Below, piece by piece: positions 1-5,969 of a stretch of DNA of 5,986 bases; the stretch's first letter is position 1, and the number at the start of each line of letters is the position of its first letter. The stretch covers positions 1 to 5,986 of the forward strand of contig PQAQ01000019.1 of assembly GCA_003105305.1 (NCBI GenBank), given 5' to 3'. The position numbers were made by a program, and so were the translations under genes. The DNA is from Candidatus Methylomirabilota bacterium (GTDB lineage Bacteria; Methylomirabilota; Methylomirabilia; Methylomirabilales; Methylomirabilaceae). The notes under the pieces were generated by a model. It did no database searches. It was not told the DNA's origin and saw only the letters and a list, made by a program, of their open reading frames with translations.

Positions 1-454
1 ATTGCAGCCACTCCAACCGTCCCGCTCAGGACTTCGCCTCGCGACGAGGCCACAATATCACTAACGGTGCGGACGCTGTTCTCATACCATTCTATCAATC
101 ACGCTTTCGGGCATGAACCGTCGATCAGCTCTGCACTCTAACAACAGGTCGGAACAAGGGCGCCCACCATAGACGCCGCCCCTGGCCAGAACCAGTACAT
201 GGCAATCGGCAGCGAGTACAGCACGGGAAGTGTGAGTCTGATTGGCGGGCAGCCACCGTCACCCTGACTCGGGAACTTCAATACAGAAGCGTCTTGGTCG
301 AGCGACCGTGTGAGGCAACTCCCTCAAGCGGATGGGAGACGCGGCTGCCCACGGTCTGGGACCGCAGCACCATGCTCTGTAGGCTCTTGGTGGCAGTAGA
401 CATCGTCGGCCAACACCGTCTACGTGCTGGCCGAATCGGTTATCATCCAAATGT
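1..454. other. Region without a supportable gene
   Basis: I find no convincing gene here. On the + strand, the frame running from about 117 to the TGA at 456-458 is free of stops, but it has no ATG until deep inside, no ribosome binding site and no recognisable protein pattern. On the - strand, one short frame ending near 145 reads through a hydrophobic stretch of about 20 residues; it has only weak start options and is followed by further stops. A small perfect hairpin lies at 36-50. I saw no clear sigma-70 promoter, tRNA, repeat array or mobile-element end. The stretch may be the promoter and leader region of the downstream genes, or an eroded gene. Confidence 0.5.
36..50. repeat. Short perfect hairpin (6-bp stem, 3-base loop)
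   Basis: GCCTCG pairs with CGAGGC around a CGA loop. No T-run follows on either side, so an intrinsic terminator is not supported. It may be the structural remnant of a terminator for a gene left of the window, or chance in GC-rich DNA. Confidence 0.25.
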
Positions 455-673
455 ATGAGGCAATTACCCCAATCTCCGTTCTTTCTGGGCGCCGGTTTGG
501 TTTACGTCGTTGCGGCTGTCCTCCTTACGCCCTGGATTTCAGAGCAAATCTGCTCGCGGTTCGCGCTCACGTTGGAAGCCGCGGTTGTCATCGTCGCTAT
601 TCCGCTTGTGTTTGTTCCTGTGTGCGTTCTGGTCGCATGGACGGCTATCTTGTACAGGCGGGGGCATCTTTGA
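455..673 (+). CDS. Small two-helix membrane protein, hypothetical
   Basis: This would encode a 72-residue protein. Two hydrophobic segments at about residues 9-28 and 41-66 are separated by a short polar stretch containing S-E-Q and C-S-R, and the tail is basic (Y-R-R-G-H). That is a typical two-helix inner-membrane layout with short ends. I recognise no family. The ATG at 455 is the only ATG available, because the frame has a TAG at 380-382. No Shine-Dalgarno sequence precedes it; a TATCAT at 441-446 could be a -10 element giving a nearly leaderless message, but no matching -35 is visible. The ATG overlaps the TGA of the stop-free frame ending at 458 (ATGA). The gene points the same way as the kinase gene 133 bases downstream and could be a small membrane partner of it. 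Against it: it is short, lacks a ribosome binding site, and competing frames are open over the same bases. Confidence 0.45.
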   Translation: MRQLPQSPFFLGAGLVYVVAAVLLTPWISEQICSRFALTLEAAVVIVAIPLVFVPVCVLVAWTAILYRRGHL

Positions 674-806
674 GCTGCCCTGACAGGTACAACATCCTGC
701 GCTTCACCCATCGCCTGCGTCTCGCGATTCTGTGGCTGGCATTCAGAAATCCGGTACTCAATTACGCGCCTGTAAGACCTCGAAGGCCCTCATAGGGGCG
801 TTGGCG
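674..806 (+). other. Leader region of the kinase gene
   Basis: These 133 bases separate the small membrane ORF from the kinase start. The kinase reading frame stays open leftwards to a GTG at 732, which could extend the protein by 25 residues. Those residues resemble no domain, and the downstream ATG has the better ribosome binding site. CTGACA at 680-685 resembles a -35 box, but no good -10 lies 16-18 bases further on, so I do not call a promoter. Confidence 0.35.
794..798 (+). promoter_or_regulatory. Ribosome binding site of the kinase gene
   Basis: AGGGG lies eight bases before the ATG at 807. It favours that start over the in-frame GTG at 732, which has no comparable purine-rich site. 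Confidence 0.6.
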
Positions 807-3515
807 ATGAGAGACTCGAAGAACTCTCACAAGAACGAAGGGGGTCCGGAACTTCCATTGGAAGGAGAAGGCACCCAACCTGCAACTTCGAGTCGGGCGG
901 CGCCAAGAACACTGTCAAAGGATGAAACTGGGCGCTTCCACGATGAGTTGCGGCTAAGGAACCCGGTCTTCCTGTGGACAATGTTCATTTTCAATCCAGT
1001 CTACGTCGGCTGGACGGTATTCGACTATCTCCTCGTCCCCGATCGTTGGCTGTTTTTCCTTCAACTGCGGTTGGGGGCGGCACTGGTTACCACGGGTATA
1101 GCGATCTGGGTGTCGCGCCCACGGAACAAGAGGCAAACCTGGGAGGCTGTTTGGGTGCTGGCGGTCATCTATTGCGCCTGCATTGCAGCGATGTTGCCCT
1201 ATGCAGTTGGAGCGAATCTGTCCAGATACGTGATGGGCTATATCTTCGTAATCATAACCGCCGGTCTAATTCCGTTTTGGCGACCGCGGTGGCCCGCGTC
1301 AGCCATATTGGTTTCTGTAGGATTCACGGCGATACATTTCCTTTCTCATTGGGACAGGCAGAGAATCCCAATTGGTGATGTAGTGAGTGGGTTCTTCGTG
1401 GTTGTGACCGCATCGACGTTGAGCATTGCAGCCGCGGTATTCAAGTACAACCTAATGCGACGGGACTATGGCGCGAGGTTGGAGATAGCAGACGTAGCGA
1501 ATCGAGAGACGGAAGCGAGGAAGAACCTCTTCGCTGCATCTGGTGAACTTCAACGGGCCCTGGACAAGCTTGAGGAAGTAGATCGCCTGAAGAGCAAGTT
1601 CTTCGCAAACATCTCTCATGAACTCCGGACGCCGCTGACGTTGATTCTGGCCCCAGTCGACCAACTGGATGCGGTGGTGCGGTCGGCGGAGGGCCGACAG
1701 CAGCTACGAGTGATCAGGCGAAACGCCGAGAGGCTTCTGGGTCTGATTAACGATCTCCTCGATCTGTCAAGACTCGATTCGGGGGGGTTACGCCTGAACA
1801 TCTCACCGATGGATATTCGGTCGGTTGCTTCTGCCGTGATTGAGAACGCGGCGCCCGCAGCGGAGAATAAGGGAGTCGATTTCACCATGCGGGCAGAGCC
1901 CATGAGCCAGCAGATCTGGGCAGATGCACATCGGTTGGAAATCGTTCTGACCAACTTAGTGAGCAACGCCCTCAAGTTCACCCCGGACGGCGGGCGAATC
2001 GAGCTGTCTATATGGGACGACGAGCGCGGGGTAAATGTTGCTGTCGAGGACAATGGGCCAGGGATACCTGCAGAGGATCTGCCAAGAGTGTTTGACAGGT
2101 TCTTTCAAGTGGCGCCCGGAGATCGCCGCCGGGAAGGTGGCGTCGGAATTGGGTTGGCGCTAGCAAGGGAACTTGTCGAGTTGCACGGGGGATCGGTCTC
2201 GGCCGAGTCTACTCCAGGCGTTTCGACGACATTCCGTGTCTTCATTCCGTTTGGTGCCGAGCATATTCGCCCGGAGGCGGTTGAGCGACGGCAGCAGTTT
2301 GAAGTGAGCCCCGCGTTAACAAGGCGTGCGGATGACCAGCGAGAGATGTTGAGAGTGGAGGAGCCGGGGCTCCCGCCATCTCCGACCGCAGAGGCCTCAC
2401 CCGATCTTGCGGAAGCAAGTCTTGGTCGAAGATGGCGGATCCTGCTCGTTGATGATCACGCCGACGTCCGAGACTTCATCGCTAATCTCTTGCGCCCGGA
2501 GTTTGAGTTGACAGTTGCGGCGGACGGACTGGACGCCTGGAATCGGATCTCGTCGGATCCTCCTGACCTGGTTGTGTCGGATGTCATGATGCCGGAGATG
2601 GACGGCACTGAGCTTTGCCGTGCGATCAAGGGCAGCGATCGGCTGAGGAACATCCCCGTCATCCTTCTTACTGCAAAGGTCGGGTCAGAGGCGACACTGG
2701 AAGCATACGCATACGGTGCAGATGACTTCGTAGCCAAACCGTTTCACTCGCAGGTCTTGATGGCTCGAATCAAGGCACAGCTCAAGCTCCGTGCGTTGGC
2801 AATTCAGCTCGCCCAGCGAGAGAAGATGGCCGTCGTGGGCACCTTGGCGGCCGGTATTCTGCACGAGGTTCGGAATCCGATTAACGCCATACGAAACGCT
2901 TCGAGACTTCTTTCAGTCGGGGAGGTAGACCAATCCGTGGCGACTCAGTTGCTGGACGTGATCTCTGAGGGCGCCCAGCGAATTGAGGGCATTGCGGCTG
3001 CGCTAGATTCACATGCTCGACCCGCCGACGCCGGTGGGTCTGCCCCTTCAGATGTAAGAGAGGGGATCGATGCGACGTTCCGATTGCTCGCGCATCGGAT
3101 GGCGGAGGTAAGCCTTCACAGAGACTACCAGACGGATCGGTTAGCAGACGTACCTTCAGGTCCGATCAATCAGGTCTTCATGAATCTTGCTGACAACGCC
3201 GTGCGAATCGGAGCAAAGAACATTTGGGTGCGAGTAGTGGAACGGGGTGAATTCGTCCGCATAGAGTTCGCCGACGACGGGCCAGGTGTGCCCACTCAGT
3301 ACGGGTCGAGAATCTATGACCCGTTCTTCACAGGGCGCAAGGACGGATCAGGAACTGGCCTTGGGTTGTACCTTTCTCGGCAGATCGTGGAGTCGCACAG
3401 AGGATTGATCTGGCATGAGGTGAGGTTGGGGGGGGGCGCAGTGTTTGTCGTCGAAGTGCCGGCACTGGCCAAAGACGCGCCCGAACCCCCGCTTGACGAA
3501 ACACGGTCAACCTGA
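807..3515 (+). CDS. Hybrid sensor kinase: 6 TM, kinase 1, receiver, kinase 2
   Basis: This is a membrane-bound hybrid histidine kinase of 902 residues (927 if the GTG at 732 were used). After a hydrophilic head of about 50 residues come six hydrophobic helices (about 54-76, 81-102, 113-135, 141-158, 162-180, 189-213) and a coiled-coil-like linker. Kinase 1 has its H-box at H271 (S-H-E-L-R-T-P-L), an N-box near 381-393, D-N-G-P-G-I and G-V-G-I-G-L. A Pro/Glu-rich linker (about 483-542) leads to a CheY-like receiver with D549/D550, phospho-acceptor D592, T622 and K644. Kinase 2 has H686 (H-E-V-R-N-P), N-L-A-D-N-A, D-D-G-P-G-V, D-P-F-F and G-T-G-L-G-L. Both kinases keep all catalytic boxes, so both may be active. 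The six-helix sensor without a large periplasmic domain recalls the CqsS/LqsS/PhcS sensors of lipid-like signals, and receiver followed by kinase recalls Ralstonia PhcR. The gene would therefore be a PhcS-PhcR-like fusion; that is my inference. It is followed, after 93 bases, by two methyltransferase genes. No DNA-binding output domain is present. Confidence 0.93.
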   Translation: MRDSKNSHKNEGGPELPLEGEGTQPATSSRAAPRTLSKDETGRFHDELRLRNPVFLWTMFIFNPVYVGWTVFDYLLVPDRWLFFLQLRLGAALVTTGIAIWVSRPRNKRQTWEAVWVLAVIYCACIAAMLPYAVGANLSRYVMGYIFVIITAGLIPFWRPRWPASAILVSVGFTAIHFLSHWDRQRIPIGDVVSGFFVVVTASTLSIAAAVFKYNLMRRDYGARLEIADVANRETEARKNLFAASGELQRALDKLEEVDRLKSKFFANISHELRTPLTLILAPVDQLDAVVRSAEGRQQLRVIRRNAERLLGLINDLLDLSRLDSGGLRLNISPMDIRSVASAVIENAAPAAENKGVDFTMRAEPMSQQIWADAHRLEIVLTNLVSNALKFTPDGGRIELSIWDDERGVNVAVEDNGPGIPAEDLPRVFDRFFQVAPGDRRREGGVGIGLALARELVELHGGSVSAESTPGVSTTFRVFIPFGAEHIRPEAVERRQQFEVSPALTRRADDQREMLRVEEPGLPPSPTAEASPDLAEASLGRRWRILLVDDHADVRDFIANLLRPEFELTVAADGLDAWNRISSDPPDLVVSDVMMPEMDGTELCRAIKGSDRLRNIPVILLTAKVGSEATLEAYAYGADDFVAKPFHSQVLMARIKAQLKLRALAIQLAQREKMAVVGTLAAGILHEVRNPINAIRNASRLLSVGEVDQSVATQLLDVISEGAQRIEGIAAALDSHARPADAGGSAPSDVREGIDATFRLLAHRMAEVSLHRDYQTDRLADVPSGPINQVFMNLADNAVRIGAKNIWVRVVERGEFVRIEFADDGPGVPTQYGSRIYDPFFTGRKDGSGTGLGLYLSRQIVESHRGLIWHEVRLGGGAVFVVEVPALAKDAPEPPLDETRST
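1781..1787 (+). repeat. G7 homopolymer inside kinase 1
   Basis: Seven consecutive G fall in codons for the Ser-Gly-Gly after the kinase 1 dimerisation helix (D-S-R-L-D-S-G-G-L context, near residue 325). A slip by one base would end the protein before the ATP-binding domain of kinase 1. Confidence 0.85.
3428..3436 (+). repeat. G9 homopolymer near the 3' end of the kinase gene
   Basis: Nine consecutive G encode the end of L-G-G-G about 28 codons before the stop, in the last strand region of the kinase 2 ATP-binding domain. The reading frame as given is intact through the tract and gives a normal domain ending (A-V-F-V-V-E-V-P). It is a possible slippage or phase-variation site, and also a place where an assembly error could hide. 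Confidence 0.85.
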
Positions 3516-3522
3516 TTCAGTT

Positions 3523-3552
3523 GTGCACGGCGGCGTAGATCGCCGTCGGCAC
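3523..3552 (+). other. GC-rich intercistronic hairpin
   Basis: Beginning eight bases after the kinase stop codon, GTGC plus ACGGCG (3523-3532) pairs with CGCCGT (3541-3546) and GCAC (3549-3552). This gives a 10-bp stem with a two-base bulge and an eight-base loop. No U-tract follows, so it does not look like a classical intrinsic terminator. It could be an RNA-processing or stability element, or a partial attenuator that sets expression of the two methyltransferases relative to the kinase. Confidence 0.45.
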
Positions 3553-3608
3553 GCTGCGGAAATTGCGACGTGCTTATGCGCCGCTGGCACGGGGGTACCG
3601 CAACCAAG

Positions 3609-4469
3609 ATGAAACCGCATGCAGGTAATGGGTACTTGGGAGCTAGTGCTGACGCAATACGCGCGCACTACGATCGTGGCACGGGATTCTACGAACTCTG
3701 GCTCGACCAGAGCCTGACCTACTCTTGCGCGCTCTGGGGCGGCGCAGCTTCTCTGGAAGCAGCCCAATTACAGAAGAATGATTTTCACATTGAGACCGCA
3801 GAGGCATCTGGCTCGGCTCGGGTGTTGGACGTTGGATGTGGTTGGGGTTCGATGCTCGAACGTCTTGTGACGCGCCACCGCGTCGCCAACGCGGTCGGGC
3901 TGACATTAAGCAGGGATCAGGCCCTCTTCGTAGCTCGTAAGGAGATTCCTGGAGTCGAGGTGCGCATCGAGAATTGGGCTCATCATTCGGCCGAGGTGCC
4001 CTACGACGCCATAATTTGTGTAGGCATGCTGGAGCATTGCGCTCACATCAAATTGGAGGGCGATGCGAAGATCGCAGCGTATCGGGAGTTCTTCGCCAGA
4101 TGTCACTCACTGCTTCGTGGCGGCCGCTGCCTCTCTCTACAGACCATCTGCTTTGGAACACTTCGAAAACTCGACTCGTTCATCCGCGATCGAATATGGC
4201 CAGAAAGCAACCTGCCGTGTCTACACGAAATCGTGATGGCGTCTGATGGATTGTTCGAGATCGAGAAGTTGAAGGCAGACCGATTGGATTACGCAAGAAC
4301 ATGCGATTCTTGGGCCGGCAACCTCGAACGACAACGCGAGAGAGCGTTGAAGGTTGCCGGCGAGGCTGTGGTTTCAGACTATCTACGCTTCTTGAAGATG
4401 TCAGCGAAGGCCTTTGAGACCGGAGCGTTGAGTCTGTACCGTGTGAAGATGCGGCGCCTTGGGCCGTGA
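3609..4469 (+). CDS. CFA-synthase-like SAM-dependent methyltransferase
   Basis: This 286-residue class I SAM-dependent methyltransferase belongs to the cyclopropane-fatty-acid synthase / mycolic acid methyltransferase family, which adds a methylene or methyl group from SAM to acyl-chain double bonds. Family signatures are in order: H-Y-D (20-22), L-T-Y-S-C-A-L-W (36-43), SAM-binding V-L-D-V-G-C-G-W-G (72-80), G-L-T-L-S (97-101), G-M-L-E-H (139-143), L-Q-T-I (177-180), and a D-Y (227-228) followed by a basic C-terminus. It lacks the roughly 100-residue N-terminal domain of E. coli Cfa and matches mycobacterial CmaA-type enzymes in length. C40, E142, I180 and Y228 line up with the bicarbonate-binding residues of that family, but the usual His in L-H-T-I is Gln178. 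The start is uncertain: GTG at 3570 (299 residues) has a weak GGAA eight bases upstream. The ATG at 3609 puts the conserved G-A-S-A-D-A-I-R-A-H-Y-D close to the N-terminus, as is usual. It probably acts on a lipid or acyl chain at the membrane; the substrate is unknown. It is very likely co-transcribed with the next gene, 27 bases away. Confidence 0.88.
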   Translation: MKPHAGNGYLGASADAIRAHYDRGTGFYELWLDQSLTYSCALWGGAASLEAAQLQKNDFHIETAEASGSARVLDVGCGWGSMLERLVTRHRVANAVGLTLSRDQALFVARKEIPGVEVRIENWAHHSAEVPYDAIICVGMLEHCAHIKLEGDAKIAAYREFFARCHSLLRGGRCLSLQTICFGTLRKLDSFIRDRIWPESNLPCLHEIVMASDGLFEIEKLKADRLDYARTCDSWAGNLERQRERALKVAGEAVVSDYLRFLKMSAKAFETGALSLYRVKMRRLGP

Positions 4470-4483
4470 ATCCGGGCATGCCG

Positions 4484-4490
4484 TAAGGAG
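4484..4490 (+). promoter_or_regulatory. Strong Shine-Dalgarno site of the PilZ-methyltransferase gene
   Basis: TAAGGAG lies six bases before the ATG at 4497. This spacing selects that ATG over the adjacent in-frame TTG at 4494. It sits in the 27-base gap after the preceding gene, as expected inside an operon. Confidence 0.85.
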
Positions 4491-4496
4491 ACGTTG

Positions 4497-5969
4497 ATGG
4501 CGAAGCCGTACGAGAGTCTGATGGGGGTGGTAGCACGATCCGTTTTCTACCGCCCAGCGCGACAGCGAGTCCGCGAACTGTTGTCTCGCGATGCGCACCC
4601 ACAGCTTTCGATCAATGGTCAGGAGTTCCCGCTATTTGACATTTCGATGAACGGCCTGTCGTTCATCGCAGGCGATGAGTCACCGCGGTTGGACGTGGGC
4701 GACGAAGTCGAACTGTCGCTTGTCCTGCACGGCGAAAAGATCTACCAAGGTCCGGCGCGCATAGCGCGAACGGAGATTGGCCCGCGTGGTGCACACATCG
4801 GAGTTGGGCTCAGTACCGGCTTCTTGGACCTTCCGGAAATCTCTCGTAGGGACGATGAAAAGAGGCTGGAGCGGGAGCTCCGCGAAGGTCCCCAGGCAAT
4901 CGCGAGGTTGGTCCCCGCGGCGTACCGCGAGCAGATGACGCGGGCAGCGCACTTCTTATCGCACTACAAGAGAGTGCTTGGGCGGCAAGAACAGCGGTAT
5001 CGGGACGCTGGTCGGGGTGACCAAACTAGCGCAAATCTGGTCGAGCGAGCTTACGCGGCGCTCTGTGAACCCTGGTGGAATATCAATGTAGACGCATCGA
5101 GGGCTGCGGTTGAGTGTCTCGCGAGCAGGGAGGTTATGGTCGCCGCAAAGGAGTACACCGAGGCTCTCGTGACGCCGTTGGTCATGGATTCTGCAATTGG
5201 GTACCGCGCGTACACGAAGCCACTAGGGTACGCTGGTGATTATCACGTGATGATGTCGTTTTACGCGAACGCGTTTGAAGGGGAGTCCGCTCTGGGCAAG
5301 GTCATCCACAAGTTCTATGTGGATCGCCACCCAATGGGGCGCGGAGTTCGCACTCGCAAGGACCTGATTGTTGACCTCATGCAGAAGGAGCACGAGCGAT
5401 TCCTCTCGACGAATCCCGTTGAAAGTGAATTCCGGGTCGTGAGCCTGGGATGTGGACCCGCCCGCGAGGTCTCCGACTTCATATCCAGGAATCGGACTTG
5501 GGGTGGGGTCATTGCCTGGACCCTCATTGATCAAGAAGAGGAAGCCCTCAGCGTTGCCTATCGGGAGAGCAGGCGAGAAATAGGCGTATGGAAGTCGAAC
5601 GCTCGCTTGAATCTCCTGAATCTGTCGTTTGTTCAACTTCTAAGCGAGGGTGTCCCACTTCAGGCTCCAGGATCGCAGCATCTCATTTTCAGCGCGGGTT
5701 TCTTCGACTACCTGCGAGATAGCAGAGCGCAAACCCTTCTTAGAGGGCTGTATGACCTCCTTGCCCCCGGTGGGTTGCTGGCCGTGGGCAACGCGGTGGC
5801 CCCTAACGAGTTTTTCTGGAATATGGAGTTCCTCGTTGATTGGACCCTGTTCTATCGCACCCGCAACGAAATGCTGAGCCTAGCAGCCCTCCTCCCCGAG
5901 TCCGCGGAGAGCGAGGTCGTGTTAGAGTCTTCGGGCGGATACCACTTCCTGCTAATTAGGAAACACTGA
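4497..5969 (+). CDS. PilZ domain fused to a PhcB-like SAM methyltransferase
   Basis: This 490-residue protein has two parts. Residues about 15-117 form a PilZ domain with both c-di-GMP-binding signatures: R22-x-x-x-R26 and, 22 residues on, D48-x-S50-x-x-G53, followed by beta-rich sequence with H-I-G-V-G-L. A charged linker (about 117-130) leads to a helical region (about 130-305) with a conspicuous G-Y-A-G-D-Y near 244-249. A Rossmann methyltransferase fold follows: motif I V-V-S-L-G-C-G-P-A-R-E at 314-324, acidic D345 after the second strand, I-F-S-A-G-F-F-D-Y-L near 397-406 and L-A-P-G-G near 422-426. The helical region with G-Y-A-G-D-Y plus the G-C-G-P-A-R-E loop is, from memory, typical of proteins annotated as extracellular factor 3-hydroxypalmitate methyl ester synthases (PhcB type), which esterify a 3-hydroxy fatty acid using SAM. 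I infer that it makes a fatty acid methyl ester, or a related small product, under c-di-GMP control. The PilZ and methyltransferase calls are firm; the PhcB-type reaction is likely but unproven. There is no signal peptide or membrane helix, so it should be cytosolic. Confidence 0.88.
   Translation: MAKPYESLMGVVARSVFYRPARQRVRELLSRDAHPQLSINGQEFPLFDISMNGLSFIAGDESPRLDVGDEVELSLVLHGEKIYQGPARIARTEIGPRGAHIGVGLSTGFLDLPEISRRDDEKRLERELREGPQAIARLVPAAYREQMTRAAHFLSHYKRVLGRQEQRYRDAGRGDQTSANLVERAYAALCEPWWNINVDASRAAVECLASREVMVAAKEYTEALVTPLVMDSAIGYRAYTKPLGYAGDYHVMMSFYANAFEGESALGKVIHKFYVDRHPMGRGVRTRKDLIVDLMQKEHERFLSTNPVESEFRVVSLGCGPAREVSDFISRNRTWGGVIAWTLIDQEEEALSVAYRESRREIGVWKSNARLNLLNLSFVQLLSEGVPLQAPGSQHLIFSAGFFDYLRDSRAQTLLRGLYDLLAPGGLLAVGNAVAPNEFFWNMEFLVDWTLFYRTRNEMLSLAALLPESAESEVVLESSGGYHFLLIRKH

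Noticed and set aside
145..285. Minus-strand short frame with a hydrophobic stretch of about 20 residues
   Set aside because: It would be about 43 codons from a TTG start without a ribosome binding site; this is too little to distinguish from chance.
117..458. Long stop-free + strand frame ending in ATGA overlap
   Set aside because: It has no ATG near its beginning, no ribosome binding site and no recognisable protein signature; it could be chance or a gene remnant, so it is not annotated as a gene.
424..795. Open frame of 123 codons starting at GTG, overlapping the small membrane ORF
   Set aside because: Its translation is rich in Arg and Cys with no domain pattern. It overlaps both the more protein-like two-helix ORF and the kinase leader, and no ribosome binding site precedes it.
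732..806. N-terminal extension of the kinase to a GTG at 732
   Set aside because: The added 25 residues are unremarkable and no Shine-Dalgarno site precedes the GTG, whereas AGGGG is well placed before the ATG at 807.
1616..2053. Minus-strand open frame of 145 codons within the kinase gene
   Set aside because: It lies wholly opposite the HisKA-HATPase coding region; its Ser/Arg-rich translation is the usual antisense shadow of GC-rich coding DNA.
4475..4482. GGCATGCC palindrome between the two methyltransferase genes
   Set aside because: It is only eight bases, has no loop and does not extend on either side; expected by chance.
4180..4602. Minus-strand open frame of 140 codons across the methyltransferase junction
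   Set aside because: It is antisense to two well-supported genes and its Arg/Ser/Pro-rich translation has no motif.
5223..5636. Minus-strand open frame of 137 codons
   Set aside because: It is opposite the conserved methyltransferase region of the PilZ fusion; no start signal or domain is visible.
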